A program made the position numbers and the translations under genes. A model generated the notes under the pieces. The model worked only from the letters and a program-made list of their open reading frames with translations. It did not search any database and was not told the origin of the DNA. Source: Curtobacterium flaccumfaciens (lineage in GTDB: Bacteria > Actinomycetota > Actinomycetes > Actinomycetales > Microbacteriaceae). Taken from it: 64,000 nt of DNA. Where the stretch lies: the NCBI RefSeq assembly GCF_013359815.1, contig NZ_JABMCF010000035.1, forward strand, positions 124,001 to 188,000. Direction: 5' to 3'. Every line of letters starts with the position of its first letter. The first letter of the stretch is position 1. This document shows positions 25,495 through 35,717 of this stretch, in pieces.

Positions 25495-25527
25495 ACGCCC
25501 CGTCCGGCCTTCGGGCCGACGGGGCGT
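25495..25527 (+). terminator. Terminator after groES
   Basis: A G/C-rich stem of about 14 pairs (25495-25509 with 25514-25527, one bulged C) closed by a TTCG tetraloop, 18 bases after the groES stop. Confidence 0.85.
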
Positions 25528-25627
25528 TCGTGCGTCCGGGGCCGGTCACCCGGGTGCGCCGGTCCTGATCAGCCCGCTCACCCCGCCTGGAGGCCCGGTG
25601 CGGGTCCCACGGGTCGGCGGTCGTTCC

Positions 25628-25633
25628 TAGGAT
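25628..25633 (+). promoter_or_regulatory. -10 box (TAGGAT) of rarD
   Basis: TAGGAT ends six bases before the rarD GTG at 25640, leaderless spacing. A CCTGGAGGC repeat copy lies upstream at 25582-25604. Confidence 0.5.
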
Positions 25634-25639
25634 GGTTCC

Positions 25640-26602
25640 GTGAGTGAACCGAGTCCGGCGCGACCCGTCCGCAGCGAGGCATCCGTCGGCGTGGTGCAGG
25701 CCATCGTGGCCTACGGGCTCTGGGGGCTGATGCCCCTGCTCTTCGCGGCCATGGCCCCCGCGGCGGCGTTCGAGATCGTGTCGTGGCGGATCGTCTTCGG
25801 CCTGGTGTTCTGCGCGGTGGCGATCGCGGTGACCCGGTCGTGGCTCCGAACCCGCACCCTGATGGCCCAGCGCCGTGTGATGCTCGTGATGGGGCTCGCC
25901 GCCGTCCTGATCCTGGTCAACTGGACCGTCTACGTCCTCGCGACGACCACCGGCCACACCGTCGAGGCGGCGCTCGGCTACTTCATCAACCCGCTCGTCA
26001 CGATCGCGCTCGGCGTCGTGGTCCTGCGCGAACGCCTGCGTCCGGCGCAGTGGGCAGCCGTCGGGCTGAGCGTCGTGGCGGTCGTCGTCATCGCGATCGG
26101 CTACGGGCAGATGCCGTGGATCTCGCTGGCCCTGGCGTTCTCGTTCGGACTGTACGGCCTGGTGAAGAAGCGGGTCGGCGGCACCGTGGACGCCCTGAGC
26201 GGCCTGACGATCGAGACCGTGTGGCTGCTGCCGATCGCGGTCGTGGCACTCATCGTGCTCGGCGTGACCGGGCTCGGTGGTGGCGTGACGTTCACGAGCG
26301 AGGGCTGGGGGCACGCGGTCATCACCGTGCTGACCGGGCCGGCGACCGCGGTGCCGCTGCTGCTCTTCGCGTCGTCGGCACGCCGGGTGAGCCTGTCGAC
26401 GCTCGGGCTGACGCAGTACCTGGCGCCCGTGATGCAGCTGCTCGTCGGGGTGCTCGTGCAGCACGAGGAGATGTCCGCCGGGCGCTGGTTCGGCTTCGGC
26501 ATCGTGTGGCTCGCGCTCGTGGTGCTGACGGCGGACTCGTTCGCCGCAGCGCGGGCGTCCCGTCGCCGGGCGCTCGCACCCACCCAGGCCGAGCCGGTCT
26601 GA
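25640..26602 (+). CDS. rarD: EamA/RarD-family transporter
   Basis: A 320-residue inner-membrane protein with about ten hydrophobic helices in two EamA-type halves. The start (GVVQAIVAYGLWGLMPLLF), NWTVYVLATTTGHTVEAALGYFINPL and the C-terminal QYLAPVMQLLVGVLVQHEEM are typical of RarD, whose substrate is not established. The GTG is placed by the -10 box six bases upstream. It converges on livK with a strong shared terminator. Confidence 0.9.
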   Translation: MSEPSPARPVRSEASVGVVQAIVAYGLWGLMPLLFAAMAPAAAFEIVSWRIVFGLVFCAVAIAVTRSWLRTRTLMAQRRVMLVMGLAAVLILVNWTVYVLATTTGHTVEAALGYFINPLVTIALGVVVLRERLRPAQWAAVGLSVVAVVVIAIGYGQMPWISLALAFSFGLYGLVKKRVGGTVDALSGLTIETVWLLPIAVVALIVLGVTGLGGGVTFTSEGWGHAVITVLTGPATAVPLLLFASSARRVSLSTLGLTQYLAPVMQLLVGVLVQHEEMSAGRWFGFGIVWLALVVLTADSFAAARASRRRALAPTQAEPV

Positions 26603-26630
26603 CGGACGCCCCACGGGCCTCCAGGCCGTC

Positions 26631-26681
26631 GCGAAAGCGACAGGCCCCCACGGAAGTTCCGTGGGGGCCTGTCGCTTTCGC
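26631..26681. terminator. Bidirectional terminator between rarD and livK
   Basis: A perfect 25-base inverted repeat (26631-26655 and 26657-26681) around a single central base, placed between convergent genes. It is preceded by a CCTCCAGG repeat copy at 26614-26629. Confidence 0.9.
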
Positions 26682-26701
26682 GAGCGGTGCTGGGCTGAGC
26701 C

Positions 26702-28030
26702 CTACTTCTTCACCGCACCCTGGATGGCGCTCTGGTAGACGGGCTTGTTGTCGCCGTCGAACTTGTAGATGCCGATGTAGGCGGCCGACGGGTCGTTGTT
26801 CTCGTCGAACGGACCGATGCCGGACGGGCCGGTGTAGTGGATGTCCTTGCCGTCGTCCAGGAGCGTCTTGCACTCCTTGAACGTGGCGCACTCGGTGCCG
26901 CCGTCGGCACCCGACACCGCAGCCATGTTGGCCTGGATGGTGCCGGAGTCGGTGCCCTTGCCCTTCACCGCGGCGAGGGCGGCGAGGACGGTGGCGTCGT
27001 AGGACTCTGCCGCGTACGAGTAGTCGGCGAGCGTCTTGCCCGACGAGTCCTTGTAGAACGCAGCGAGCTGCTTCTTGAAGTCGTCCTTCGGCGAGGCACC
27101 GGGGATGGTGCCCTGGGCGCCGGTCAGGGTGCCCTTGTCGAAGTCCTTCGAGTAGTCCGCCGTGTTGCCGTCGGACATGTAGATCTTCGCCTCGTTGCCC
27201 TGCGACACGAGCTCCGGGATGATCGACTTCGTCTCGTCGAAGGCGAGGACGACGATCGCGTCGGGCTTCGCGGCCAGGGCCGCGGTCACCTCGGACGAGA
27301 ACGTGGTCTGGCCGGGCGGGAACTCCTGGCCCTCACCCTTGCCGCCGTAGACGACCTGGCCACCCGACGCCTCGACCGCAGCCTGCACCGAGTTGCGGAG
27401 GCCGGTGCCGTACGTGTCGTTGAAGACCAGGAAGGCGACCTTCGCGTTGCCGTCACCGGTCACGAGCTGGCCGAGCGCGGAACCCTGCACCGAGTCCGGC
27501 GGTGCGGTCCGGTAGTAGTACGACGAGTAGCCGGAGAGGTCGGTCGCGGTGTTCGCGGGCGAGATCTCGACGATGCAGTTGCTCGTCAGCTGGTCGATGA
27601 CGTTCAGCGTGACGGACGAGGACTCGGCGCCGATCGCGACCGGCACCTTCGCGTTGACCAGCTTCGTCGCGGCGGAACTCGACACGGTCATGTCGTTGCT
27701 GTCGCCGGAGTCGGTCGCCGGGTCGATCGTGACGTCCTTGTCGAGGACGCCGCCCGCGGCGTTGATGTCCTTGACGGCCAGGCCGACACCGGACTCCGCC
27801 GGCGGGTTGAGGTAGGCCAGCGAACCGGTCAGGGGCAGGATCGTGCCGATCTTCAGCGCGTCCGTACCGGGGGTGTCCGGGGCCTTGCAGCTGGCGGCGG
27901 GATCCTTCTTCGCATCGCTCGACGCCGAGCTCGAGGGGGAAGCACTGCCGGTGGTGGAACACGCGGCGAGGAGGACGGCTGCTGCGCCCGCCAACGCCAG
28001 TGCCGCGGTGGCACGGGTGGTTCTGATCAT
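26702..28030 (-). CDS. livK: Branched-chain amino-acid ABC transporter, substrate-binding lipoprotein
   Basis: A 442-residue periplasmic-binding-protein-type receptor of the Leu/Ile/Val family. Residues 1-25 are a lipoprotein signal with the lipobox LLAAC, followed by a Ser/Ala-rich linker and the binding domain (KIGTILPLTGSLAYLNPP, VKDINAAGGVLDKDV, VAFLVFNDTYGTGLR). The ATG at 28030 is preceded by AAAGGG; longer upstream frames have no signal-peptide logic. It is the likely receptor for livHMGF at 30.9-35 kb, but is separated from them and on the opposite strand. The exact amino acid or other ligand is unknown. Confidence 0.92.
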   Translation of the reverse strand: MIRTTRATAALALAGAAAVLLAACSTTGSASPSSSASSDAKKDPAASCKAPDTPGTDALKIGTILPLTGSLAYLNPPAESGVGLAVKDINAAGGVLDKDVTIDPATDSGDSNDMTVSSSAATKLVNAKVPVAIGAESSSVTLNVIDQLTSNCIVEISPANTATDLSGYSSYYYRTAPPDSVQGSALGQLVTGDGNAKVAFLVFNDTYGTGLRNSVQAAVEASGGQVVYGGKGEGQEFPPGQTTFSSEVTAALAAKPDAIVVLAFDETKSIIPELVSQGNEAKIYMSDGNTADYSKDFDKGTLTGAQGTIPGASPKDDFKKQLAAFYKDSSGKTLADYSYAAESYDATVLAALAAVKGKGTDSGTIQANMAAVSGADGGTECATFKECKTLLDDGKDIHYTGPSGIGPFDENNDPSAAYIGIYKFDGDNKPVYQSAIQGAVKK

Positions 28031-28279
28031 CCGTGGAGCCCTTTCTCTGCGCGGAGGCTGTGCCGCTTCGGGTGAATGCGACGCCTCCACTGGATGTCGA
28101 GAAACGTAGGGTCCATGTGTTTCGCCCGTGTGACGGGGCGGTACGCAAAGGTGTTTCGTTACCGAGCCGTGACGTTCCTGTGCGCAGGGACAGGGGTCGG
28201 TGCAGCAGCGACGGTGCCGGTGCGGCGACCCGACCTGCGCCAGGCGGATGGTCCGGCAGGGCGCCCGGGAGGCCCGGCG

Positions 28280-28285
28280 TACGGT
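28280..28285 (+). promoter_or_regulatory. -10 box (TACGGT) of the SDR gene
   Basis: TACGGT ends seven bases before the ATG at 28293. The 262-base gap shared with the divergent livK (28031-28292) holds no gene, and I see no clear livK promoter in it. Confidence 0.45.
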
Positions 28286-28292
28286 CCGCCGC

Positions 28293-29093
28293 ATGAGCGA
28301 CTTCCAGCCCACCACAGCCATCGTCACCGGCTCCGAATCCGGGATCGGCCGTGCGACCGCCGTCGCGCTCGCCGAAGCCGGCATGGACGTCGGCATCACC
28401 TACCTGTCCGAACCCGACCGTGCCGAGGAGACCGCGGAGGAGGTCCGGAAGACCGGCCGTCGGGCCTTCGTCGAGCAGATCGACGTCTCCGACCTCGCCG
28501 GGGCGGCCGCCGTCGTCGACCGCCTCGTCTCGCAGCTGGGTGGCGTCGACGTCTTCGTGGCCGACGCCGGCACCGGCGACAACGCCCCGTTCCTCGAGAT
28601 GACCCTCGACCAGTGGCGCCACACGGTGTCGACCGACCTCGACGGCGCCTTCGTCACGATGCAGGCCGCCGCGAAGCACATGGTGCAGGCGGGCACCGGC
28701 GGCCGGATCATCGGCATCACGAGCGTGCACGAGCACCAGCCCCGCTACGGCTCGAGCGCCTACGACGCCGCGAAGCACGGGCTCGGCGGCCTGCTGAAGA
28801 CCATGGCGATCGAGCTCGCCGAACACGGCATCACCGTGAACGCCGTCGCCCCCGGCGAGATCGCCACCCGGATGACCGGCGCAGAGGACGAGGACCCGCA
28901 CACCATCGACCGCCCCGGTGTGCCGCTCGGCCGTCCGGGCAACGCGTGGGAGATCGCGGCCGCCGTGGCGTTCCTGGCCTCGCGTGCGTCGTCGTACATC
29001 ACCGGGGTGTCCCTGCCGGTGGACGGCGGGATGCTGCAGATGGGCCCGCACGGTGGCTCGCACATCACGTCGAACGACTGGCGTTCGGCCTGA
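28293..29093 (+). CDS. Short-chain dehydrogenase/reductase
   Basis: A 266-residue classical SDR with the NAD(P) motif TGSESGIG (residues 13-20), VADAG in place of NNAG, the catalytic Ser in ITSVHEHQ, YDAAK with Tyr and Lys, and the C-terminal SYITGVSLPVDGGMLQMGP. In classical SDRs the residue pattern after the second strand (YLSEPDRAEE, no acidic residue) suggests NADP(H). The substrate is unknown. It stands alone between livK and guaB and is followed by a strong terminator. Confidence 0.9.
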   Translation: MSDFQPTTAIVTGSESGIGRATAVALAEAGMDVGITYLSEPDRAEETAEEVRKTGRRAFVEQIDVSDLAGAAAVVDRLVSQLGGVDVFVADAGTGDNAPFLEMTLDQWRHTVSTDLDGAFVTMQAAAKHMVQAGTGGRIIGITSVHEHQPRYGSSAYDAAKHGLGGLLKTMAIELAEHGITVNAVAPGEIATRMTGAEDEDPHTIDRPGVPLGRPGNAWEIAAAVAFLASRASSYITGVSLPVDGGMLQMGPHGGSHITSNDWRSA

Positions 29094-29111
29094 CGCGTCC
29101 GCGTACGAACG

Positions 29112-29149
29112 CCAGACGCCCCCGCTCCGTCCGGAGCGGGGGCGTCTGG
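29112..29149. terminator. Bidirectional terminator between the SDR gene and guaB
   Basis: Perfect 18-base arms (29112-29129 and 29132-29149) with a two-base centre, between convergent genes. Confidence 0.88.
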
Positions 29150-29162
29150 TCGAGCAGTGCTG

Positions 29163-30884
<1,722 letters not shown>

Positions 30885-30907
30885 TCATCCGAACGAGAGG
30901 CTCTTCC

Positions 30908-32302
30908 GTGGGATCCATCACTCCTCCGGGACGGGCGCAGCCGCGCCTGTTCCGCCTCCGCCACGCACGACGACGACCGGTCCTCGCGGCCGTGCTCGTC
31001 GCCGCGTTCCTGGCGACCTTCCTGATCGACTGGGCGGTCACCCTGCCGGCCTTCAGTGCCACCTCGGCACCGGCCACCAGCCAGGCGTGCACCGTCAGCC
31101 CCGACAACGGGTGCATCCAGGGCACGATCACCGACTCCGAGCGTGAACCGGCCGAGGGCGTCGACGTCGACGTGACCGGCCCGAGCGGCTTCGACCAGAC
31201 GGCCACGACCAACGGCGACGGCCGCTGGTCCGTCAGCGTCGACACGGCCGGCGAATACACGGTGAGCGTCGACCAGGGCACCCTGCCGAAGGGCCAGTAC
31301 CTGACGAACGCCGCCGACGCCGACCGCAAGGTGCAGGCCACCCTGAACGCCAACGTCGGGCAGATCTTCCAGCTGTCCGACCAGAAGGGCGCGACGACCT
31401 CGACGGACTCGTCGGGCGTGAGCATCCAGCGGGCCTGGCAGCAGTTCGCCTCGGGTCTCCGGCTCGGGCTGCTCATCGCACTGGCGTCGATCGGGCTCTC
31501 GCTCATCTACGGCACGACCGGGCTGTCGAGCTTCTCGCACGGTGAGCAGGTCACCCTCGGCGGTCTGCTGGCGTACGTGTTCGCCAACCAGCTCGGCTGG
31601 AACATCTGGGTCACCGGGATCGTCGTCACGCTGTTGTGCGCCGCGACCGGGTACCTGCAGGACGCCGCGATCTGGCGCCCACTCCGGCGACGGCGCATCA
31701 GCCTCACGCAGCTCATGATCGTGACGATCGGTCTGTCGATCGCCGCCCAGTACGCGTTCCAGTACTTCTTCGGTGCCTCGACGGTCCGCATCCAGCAGGG
31801 CAACCCGGAGACCGTGCGGTTCGCCGGCGTGACCCTGACGGTGCAGTCGTACGTCGCCATGGGGATCGCGCTCGTGGTCCTCGTCGCGACCGGGCTCTTC
31901 CTGGCGAAGACGCGCTTCGGCCGGGCGACCCGGGCCGTGTCCGACAACCCGGCGCTCGCCGCGGCTTCCGGCATCGACGTCGACCGGGTGATCCGCTTCG
32001 TGTGGACGCTCGCCGCCGGCCTCGCGGGGCTCTCCGGTGTGATGCTCGGACTCGTCCTGAACGGCGTGAACTGGCAGACCGGGCTCCAGCTGCTCCTGCT
32101 CATGTTCGCCTCGGTCACGCTCGGTGGCCTCGGCACCGCGTACGGCGCCCTGGTCGGCTCGATGATCATCGGCGTCGTCGTGGAGCTCACGAACCTGGTG
32201 CTCCCCGGTGACTTCAAGTACGCCACCGCCCTCGTCATCCTCATCCTCATCCTGCTGTTCCGGCCGCAGGGCATCTTCGGCCGCGCCGAGCGGATCGGCT
32301 AA
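30908..32302 (+). CDS. livH: Branched-chain amino-acid ABC permease LivH with N-terminal extracytoplasmic domain
   Basis: The C-terminal part (about 183-464) is a LivH permease with its core helices (LIALASIGLSLIYGTTGLSS, FSHGEQVTLGG, FGRATRAVSDNPALAAASGID). LivH is normally about 300 residues; here 464. The extra N-terminus has a membrane segment (about 25-45) and an extracytoplasmic stretch (about 48-175) with two Cys (61, 69) and a beta-sandwich pattern like the carboxypeptidase-regulatory domain (GTITDSEREPAEGVDVDV, NGDGRWSVSV, GEYTVSV). The GTG at 30908 has GAGAGG seven bases upstream; the longer frame from 30842 has no ribosome site. Confidence 0.9.
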   Translation: MGSITPPGRAQPRLFRLRHARRRPVLAAVLVAAFLATFLIDWAVTLPAFSATSAPATSQACTVSPDNGCIQGTITDSEREPAEGVDVDVTGPSGFDQTATTNGDGRWSVSVDTAGEYTVSVDQGTLPKGQYLTNAADADRKVQATLNANVGQIFQLSDQKGATTSTDSSGVSIQRAWQQFASGLRLGLLIALASIGLSLIYGTTGLSSFSHGEQVTLGGLLAYVFANQLGWNIWVTGIVVTLLCAATGYLQDAAIWRPLRRRRISLTQLMIVTIGLSIAAQYAFQYFFGASTVRIQQGNPETVRFAGVTLTVQSYVAMGIALVVLVATGLFLAKTRFGRATRAVSDNPALAAASGIDVDRVIRFVWTLAAGLAGLSGVMLGLVLNGVNWQTGLQLLLLMFASVTLGGLGTAYGALVGSMIIGVVVELTNLVLPGDFKYATALVILILILLFRPQGIFGRAERIG

Positions 32303-32314
32303 GGGAGCACGCGC

Positions 32315-33301
32315 ATGGACTACATCCTCAACCTGCTGTCCTCGCTCACCCAGGAGGCACTCGCCCCGACCACGGCGGCGTTCGCGCTGGCCGCGATCGG
32401 CCTGAACGTGCACTTCGGGCTCACCGGCCTCGTGAACATGGGCCAGGCGGCGTTCCTGCTGCTCGGTGCCTACGGCTTCGCGATCTCGATCACGAACGGA
32501 CTGCCGTTCGTGATGGCGGTCCTCATCGCCCTGCTCGTCGCGATCGTGTTCGCGATCATCCTCGGCATCCCGACGCTGCGGTTGCGCGGCGACTACCTGG
32601 CGATCGTCACGATCTCCGGCGCCGAGATCATCCGCATGGTGGGCCGCTCGAGCCTCCTCACCTCGACCACGGGCGGCTCGAACGGCATCACCGGGTCGAG
32701 CTACCGCGACCCGTTCACCGCCCTCAGCCCGCTGCCCGACGGCACCACCACGATCCTGTGGTTCACGTACGCGAACAACGGCGTCAACGGCTGGTGGATC
32801 CGCATCGCGGCGTGGGCCATGGTCGCCCTGTTCACCCTGGTGCTCTTCCTGCTCATGCGCAGCCCGTGGGGCCGCGTGGTGAAGGCCATCCGCGAGGACG
32901 AGGACGCCGTCCGCTCGCTCGGCAAGAACGTCTACTCGTACAAGATGCAGGCGCTCGTGTTCGGTGGGGCGCTCGGTGCGATCGCGGGCATCATCTACGT
33001 GCTGCCGAGTTCGGTGCAACCGGACGCCATGGGCCGCTCGATGACGTTCTTCATCTGGACGGCGCTCATCCTCGGTGGTGCGGCGACGGTGTTCGGACCG
33101 GTGCTCGGAGCCGTGCTCTTCTTCGTCGTCCGGCTCTTCATCCGCACGCTGGCCGGCGACTTCATCCCCGACTCGATCATGAACGCGCAGCAGGCCGAGC
33201 AGTTCTCGTACGTGCTCGTCGGCGTCGCGCTCATGCTGCTCATCGTGTTCCGTCCACAGGGGTTGCTCGGCAACAAGAAGGAGCTGACGTTCAGTGTCTG
33301 A
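32315..33301 (+). CDS. livM: Branched-chain amino-acid ABC permease LivM
   Basis: A 328-residue membrane protein with about nine hydrophobic segments and the LivM-type signatures AIGLNVHFGLTGLVNMGQAAFLLLGAYGF (quoted in part: NVHFGLTGLVNMGQ), RGDYLAIVT, and the cytoplasmic EAA-like loop RSPWGRVVKAIREDEDAVRSLG that contacts the ATPases. AAGGGA at 32301-32306 precedes the ATG. It lies 12 bases after livH and overlaps livG, so the four genes form one operon. Confidence 0.95.
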   Translation: MDYILNLLSSLTQEALAPTTAAFALAAIGLNVHFGLTGLVNMGQAAFLLLGAYGFAISITNGLPFVMAVLIALLVAIVFAIILGIPTLRLRGDYLAIVTISGAEIIRMVGRSSLLTSTTGGSNGITGSSYRDPFTALSPLPDGTTTILWFTYANNGVNGWWIRIAAWAMVALFTLVLFLLMRSPWGRVVKAIREDEDAVRSLGKNVYSYKMQALVFGGALGAIAGIIYVLPSSVQPDAMGRSMTFFIWTALILGGAATVFGPVLGAVLFFVVRLFIRTLAGDFIPDSIMNAQQAEQFSYVLVGVALMLLIVFRPQGLLGNKKELTFSV

Positions 33302-34184
33302 GACCTACGGCCACCCCAAGGCCGACCCGATCCTCACCGTCGACGACGTCACCCGCCGCTTCGGGGGCATGACCGCCGTGGACGTCGACCACCTCGAGGT
33401 CCAGCGCGGCTCCATCACGGCCTTGATCGGCCCGAACGGCGCCGGCAAGACCACGTTCTTCAACCTGCTCACCGGGTTCGACAAGCCGAGCCCGGGTGCG
33501 AAGACGCAGTTCAACGGCGCCACGCTGCAGAAGACGAGCGCGACGCACATCGCGAACAAGGGCATGGTCCGCACCTTCCAGCTGACCAAGGCGCTGTCGC
33601 GGCTCACCGTGATGCAGAACATGCTCCTCGGTGCCCGCGACCAGCCCGGCGAAAACTTCTTCGCCGCCCTGGTCAAGCCGGTGTGGGCGAAGAGAGAGCG
33701 CGAGATCACGGCCAAGGCCGAGGACCTCCTCGCCCGGTTCAAGCTCGACACCAAGGCAGACGACTACGCCGGTTCGTTGTCCGGCGGGCAGCGCAAGCTG
33801 CTCGAGATGGCGCGGGCGCTGATGTCCGACCCGACGATGATCATGCTCGACGAGCCGATGGCCGGCGTGAACCCCGCGCTCACCCAGTCGCTCCTCGGGC
33901 ACATCCAGTCCCTGCGCGACGACGGCATGACCGTGCTGTTCGTCGAGCACGACATGCACATGGTCCGGCACATCTCGGACTGGGTGGTCGTGATGGCCGA
34001 GGGCAAGGTCGTGGCCGAGGGCCCGGCGGACACGGTGATGGACGACCAGGCCGTGATCGACGCCTACCTCGGTGCGCACCACGACACCGACCTGGGTGAC
34101 GACTCGCTCCTCACCGAGGAGACCTTCGAGGAACTGGCGGAGGAAGTCGCCGAAGAGGACGCAGCAGAGGAGACGACCCGATGA
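33294..34184 (+). CDS. livG: Branched-chain amino-acid ABC ATPase LivG
   Basis: A 296-residue ATPase with Walker A GPNGAGKTTFFN, the signature LSGGQRKLLEMARAL, Walker B MIMLDEPMAGVNP and the switch histidine in VLFVEHDMHMV. The LivG-type insert between Walker A and the signature is present. It ends in an unusual acidic tail (EETFEELAEEVAEEDAAEE). The GTG at 33294 overlaps the livM end, and its stop overlaps the livF ATG (ATGA). Confidence 0.95.
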   Translation: MSETYGHPKADPILTVDDVTRRFGGMTAVDVDHLEVQRGSITALIGPNGAGKTTFFNLLTGFDKPSPGAKTQFNGATLQKTSATHIANKGMVRTFQLTKALSRLTVMQNMLLGARDQPGENFFAALVKPVWAKREREITAKAEDLLARFKLDTKADDYAGSLSGGQRKLLEMARALMSDPTMIMLDEPMAGVNPALTQSLLGHIQSLRDDGMTVLFVEHDMHMVRHISDWVVVMAEGKVVAEGPADTVMDDQAVIDAYLGAHHDTDLGDDSLLTEETFEELAEEVAEEDAAEETTR

Positions 34185-34987
34185 CGGACGCAACGGACCC
34201 CACGAACGCGAGCAGTGCCTCCAGTCCGTCCCCGGCGGCCACGCTGGAACGCGAGCCGGTGCTCAGCGCGAAGAACCTCGTCGCCGGCTATCTGCCGGGC
34301 GTGAACATCCTGAACGGCTGCGACCTGGACTGCTACCCGGGCGAGCTCATCGGCATCATCGGGCCGAACGGTGCGGGCAAGTCGACGCTCCTGAAGGCCC
34401 TGTTCGGGCTCGTGTCCATCCGCGAGGGTTCGGTGACCCTGCAGGGGGACGACATCACGAACCTCAAGGCGAACAAGCTCGTGCAGGCCGGTGTCGGCTT
34501 CGTGCCGCAGACGAACAACGTGTTCCCATCACTGTCCATCGAGGAGAACCTGCAGATGGGTCTGTACCTGCGGCCCCGGAAGTTCGCCGAGCGGCTCGAG
34601 GTCATCTACGACCTGTTCCCGGTCCTCGCGCAGCGACGCAACCAGCGGGCCGGATCGCTCTCGGGTGGTGAGCGGCAGTCCGTCGCGATGGCCCGTGCGC
34701 TGATGATGGACCCGAAGGTGCTCCTGCTCGACGAGCCGAGCGCCGGACTGTCCCCCGTGCGCCAGGACGAGACCTTCCTGCGGACCCGCCGGATCAACAA
34801 GGCCGGTGTGTCGATCATCATGGTGGAGCAGAACGCGCGACGCTGTCTGCAGATCTGCGATCGTGGGTACGTGCTCGACCAGGGGAAGAACGCGTACTCG
34901 GGCACCGGGAAGGAACTCGCTGACGACCCCAAGGTCATCGAGCTCTACCTGGGGACGCTCGCCAAGGACGTCGACGCACAGCGCTAG
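34181..34987 (+). CDS. livF: Branched-chain amino-acid ABC ATPase LivF
   Basis: A 268-residue ATPase with Walker A GPNGAGKSTLLKALFG, the signature SLSGGERQSVAMARAL, Walker B LLLDEPSAGLSP and the switch sequence IIMVEQNARRCL. The first 25 residues are Ser/Ala/Pro-rich and extend beyond the usual start. It is the last gene of the livHMGF operon; a hairpin follows at 35038. The transporter would import amino acids delivered by LivK. Confidence 0.95.
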   Translation: MTDATDPTNASSASSPSPAATLEREPVLSAKNLVAGYLPGVNILNGCDLDCYPGELIGIIGPNGAGKSTLLKALFGLVSIREGSVTLQGDDITNLKANKLVQAGVGFVPQTNNVFPSLSIEENLQMGLYLRPRKFAERLEVIYDLFPVLAQRRNQRAGSLSGGERQSVAMARALMMDPKVLLLDEPSAGLSPVRQDETFLRTRRINKAGVSIIMVEQNARRCLQICDRGYVLDQGKNAYSGTGKELADDPKVIELYLGTLAKDVDAQR

Positions 34988-35037
34988 CGCTGTCGTCGAC
35001 TACGGGTACCGCTGTGGGGGTGGTATCCGTGACGGGT

Positions 35038-35073
35038 GGGGCCGTGCGTGGTCGCTTCGCGCCGCACGGCCCC
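35038..35073 (+). terminator. Terminator after the liv operon
   Basis: GGGGCCGTGCG (35038-35048) pairs perfectly with CGCACGGCCCC (35063-35073), 50 bases after the livF stop. Confidence 0.75.
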
Positions 35074-35119
35074 GCTCCTGTACCCGGCCTGGAGGCGCGG
35101 CTCGCCCCTGGTTGCATGG

Positions 35120-35147
35120 CTGTGGTCGCATGACTGTGGTCGCATGA
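35120..35147 (+). repeat. 14-base tandem duplication
   Basis: CTGTGGTCGCATGA occurs twice in direct succession (35120-35133, 35134-35147) in the same non-coding gap. Confidence 0.9.
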
Positions 35148-35231
35148 CGCCGTCGTGTTCCGTTGACGCCGCGGTCCCGTCGAGACGCCTCGGAATTCGG
35201 CGGTGTCTGGTCGGCGTGGCGGTGTCCTGCG

Positions 35232-35288
35232 CTGACGACGGCGTCTTGCGTTGACGACGGCGTCTTGCGCTGACGACGGCGTCTTCCG
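35232..35288 (+). repeat. Three 19-base tandem repeats
   Basis: Copies at 35232-35250, 35251-35269 and 35270-35288 follow the pattern (C/T)TGACGACGGCGTCTT(G/C)CG. Each begins with a -35-like YTGACG string and contains the palindrome GACGACGGCGTC-like core. Three units without spacers are not a CRISPR array. Confidence 0.9.
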
Positions 35289-35330
35289 TCGCACCCGGCC
35301 AGGAGGCGCGGCTCGCCCCGCGCGGGTCGG

Positions 35331-35336
35331 TATCGT
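35331..35336 (+). promoter_or_regulatory. -10 box (TATCGT) of the small membrane protein gene
   Basis: TATCGT ends seven bases before the GTG at 35344, the same leaderless spacing as elsewhere. It lies directly after the second 27-base repeat. Confidence 0.45.
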
Positions 35337-35343
35337 TCCGCGG

Positions 35344-35553
35344 GTGCGCACCTCCGGACCCCTCGTGCTCGACGCCCTCGTCTGGCTCGTGTTCATCGCG
35401 CTCTTCGTCGGGGCGGCGCTGCTCGTCAAGGTCGCGGCCGTGCTGCTCGTCGTCCTGGTGGTGCTCGCCCTCCTGCTCGGCTTCGTGCTGCGGGCGCTCC
35501 GGAAGCGCCGGCGGGCCCCGCGCCACCCGCGCCACCCGCGCCACCCGCGCTGA
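35344..35553 (+). CDS. Small membrane protein (69 residues)
   Basis: I do not recognise a family. One long or two short hydrophobic segments span residues 8-55 (LVWLVFIALFVGAALLV and VAAVLLVVLVVLALLLGFVL), followed by a basic tail RALRKRRRAP and three tandem copies of RHP. The tail comes from a nine-base repeat. The start is supported by a -10 box seven bases upstream. Many actinobacteria carry such short unnamed membrane proteins. Confidence 0.6.
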   Translation: MRTSGPLVLDALVWLVFIALFVGAALLVKVAAVLLVVLVVLALLLGFVLRALRKRRRAPRHPRHPRHPR

Positions 35554-35705
35554 CGGCTGCGTGGTGCGAGGTGCCGCACGTCGTGCGACCCTCGCGACCT
35601 CGCACCGAACACGGAACCTCGCACCGTACGCGGCAGGCCTCGCACGGTGCGAGGGCGCCCGGCGCCCGCACCGTCCGGCCCGTGCACGCCGCAGAGCCCG
35701 CCCGG

Positions 35706-35711
35706 TAGGCT
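35706..35711 (+). promoter_or_regulatory. -10 box (TAGGCT) of guaB3
   Basis: TAGGCT ends six bases before the GTG at 35718. No ribosome-binding site is present. Confidence 0.5.
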
Positions 35712-35717
35712 GTCCGA

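Larger units (their letters stand above)
35082..35319 (+). repeat. Pair of 27-base direct repeats in the livF-guaB3 gap
   Basis: The copies at 35082-35108 and 35293-35319 differ by one base. Both contain the CCTGGAGGCGCGG (or CCAGGAGGCGCGG) core found in several other gaps of this window. The whole gap 34988-35343 has no gene besides these repeats and the terminator. Confidence 0.9.

Noticed and set aside
35232-35288. CRISPR array
   Set aside because: The three 19-base units are directly joined, without spacers, and no cas genes are present. The coding repeats at 23151-23473 are likewise not CRISPR.
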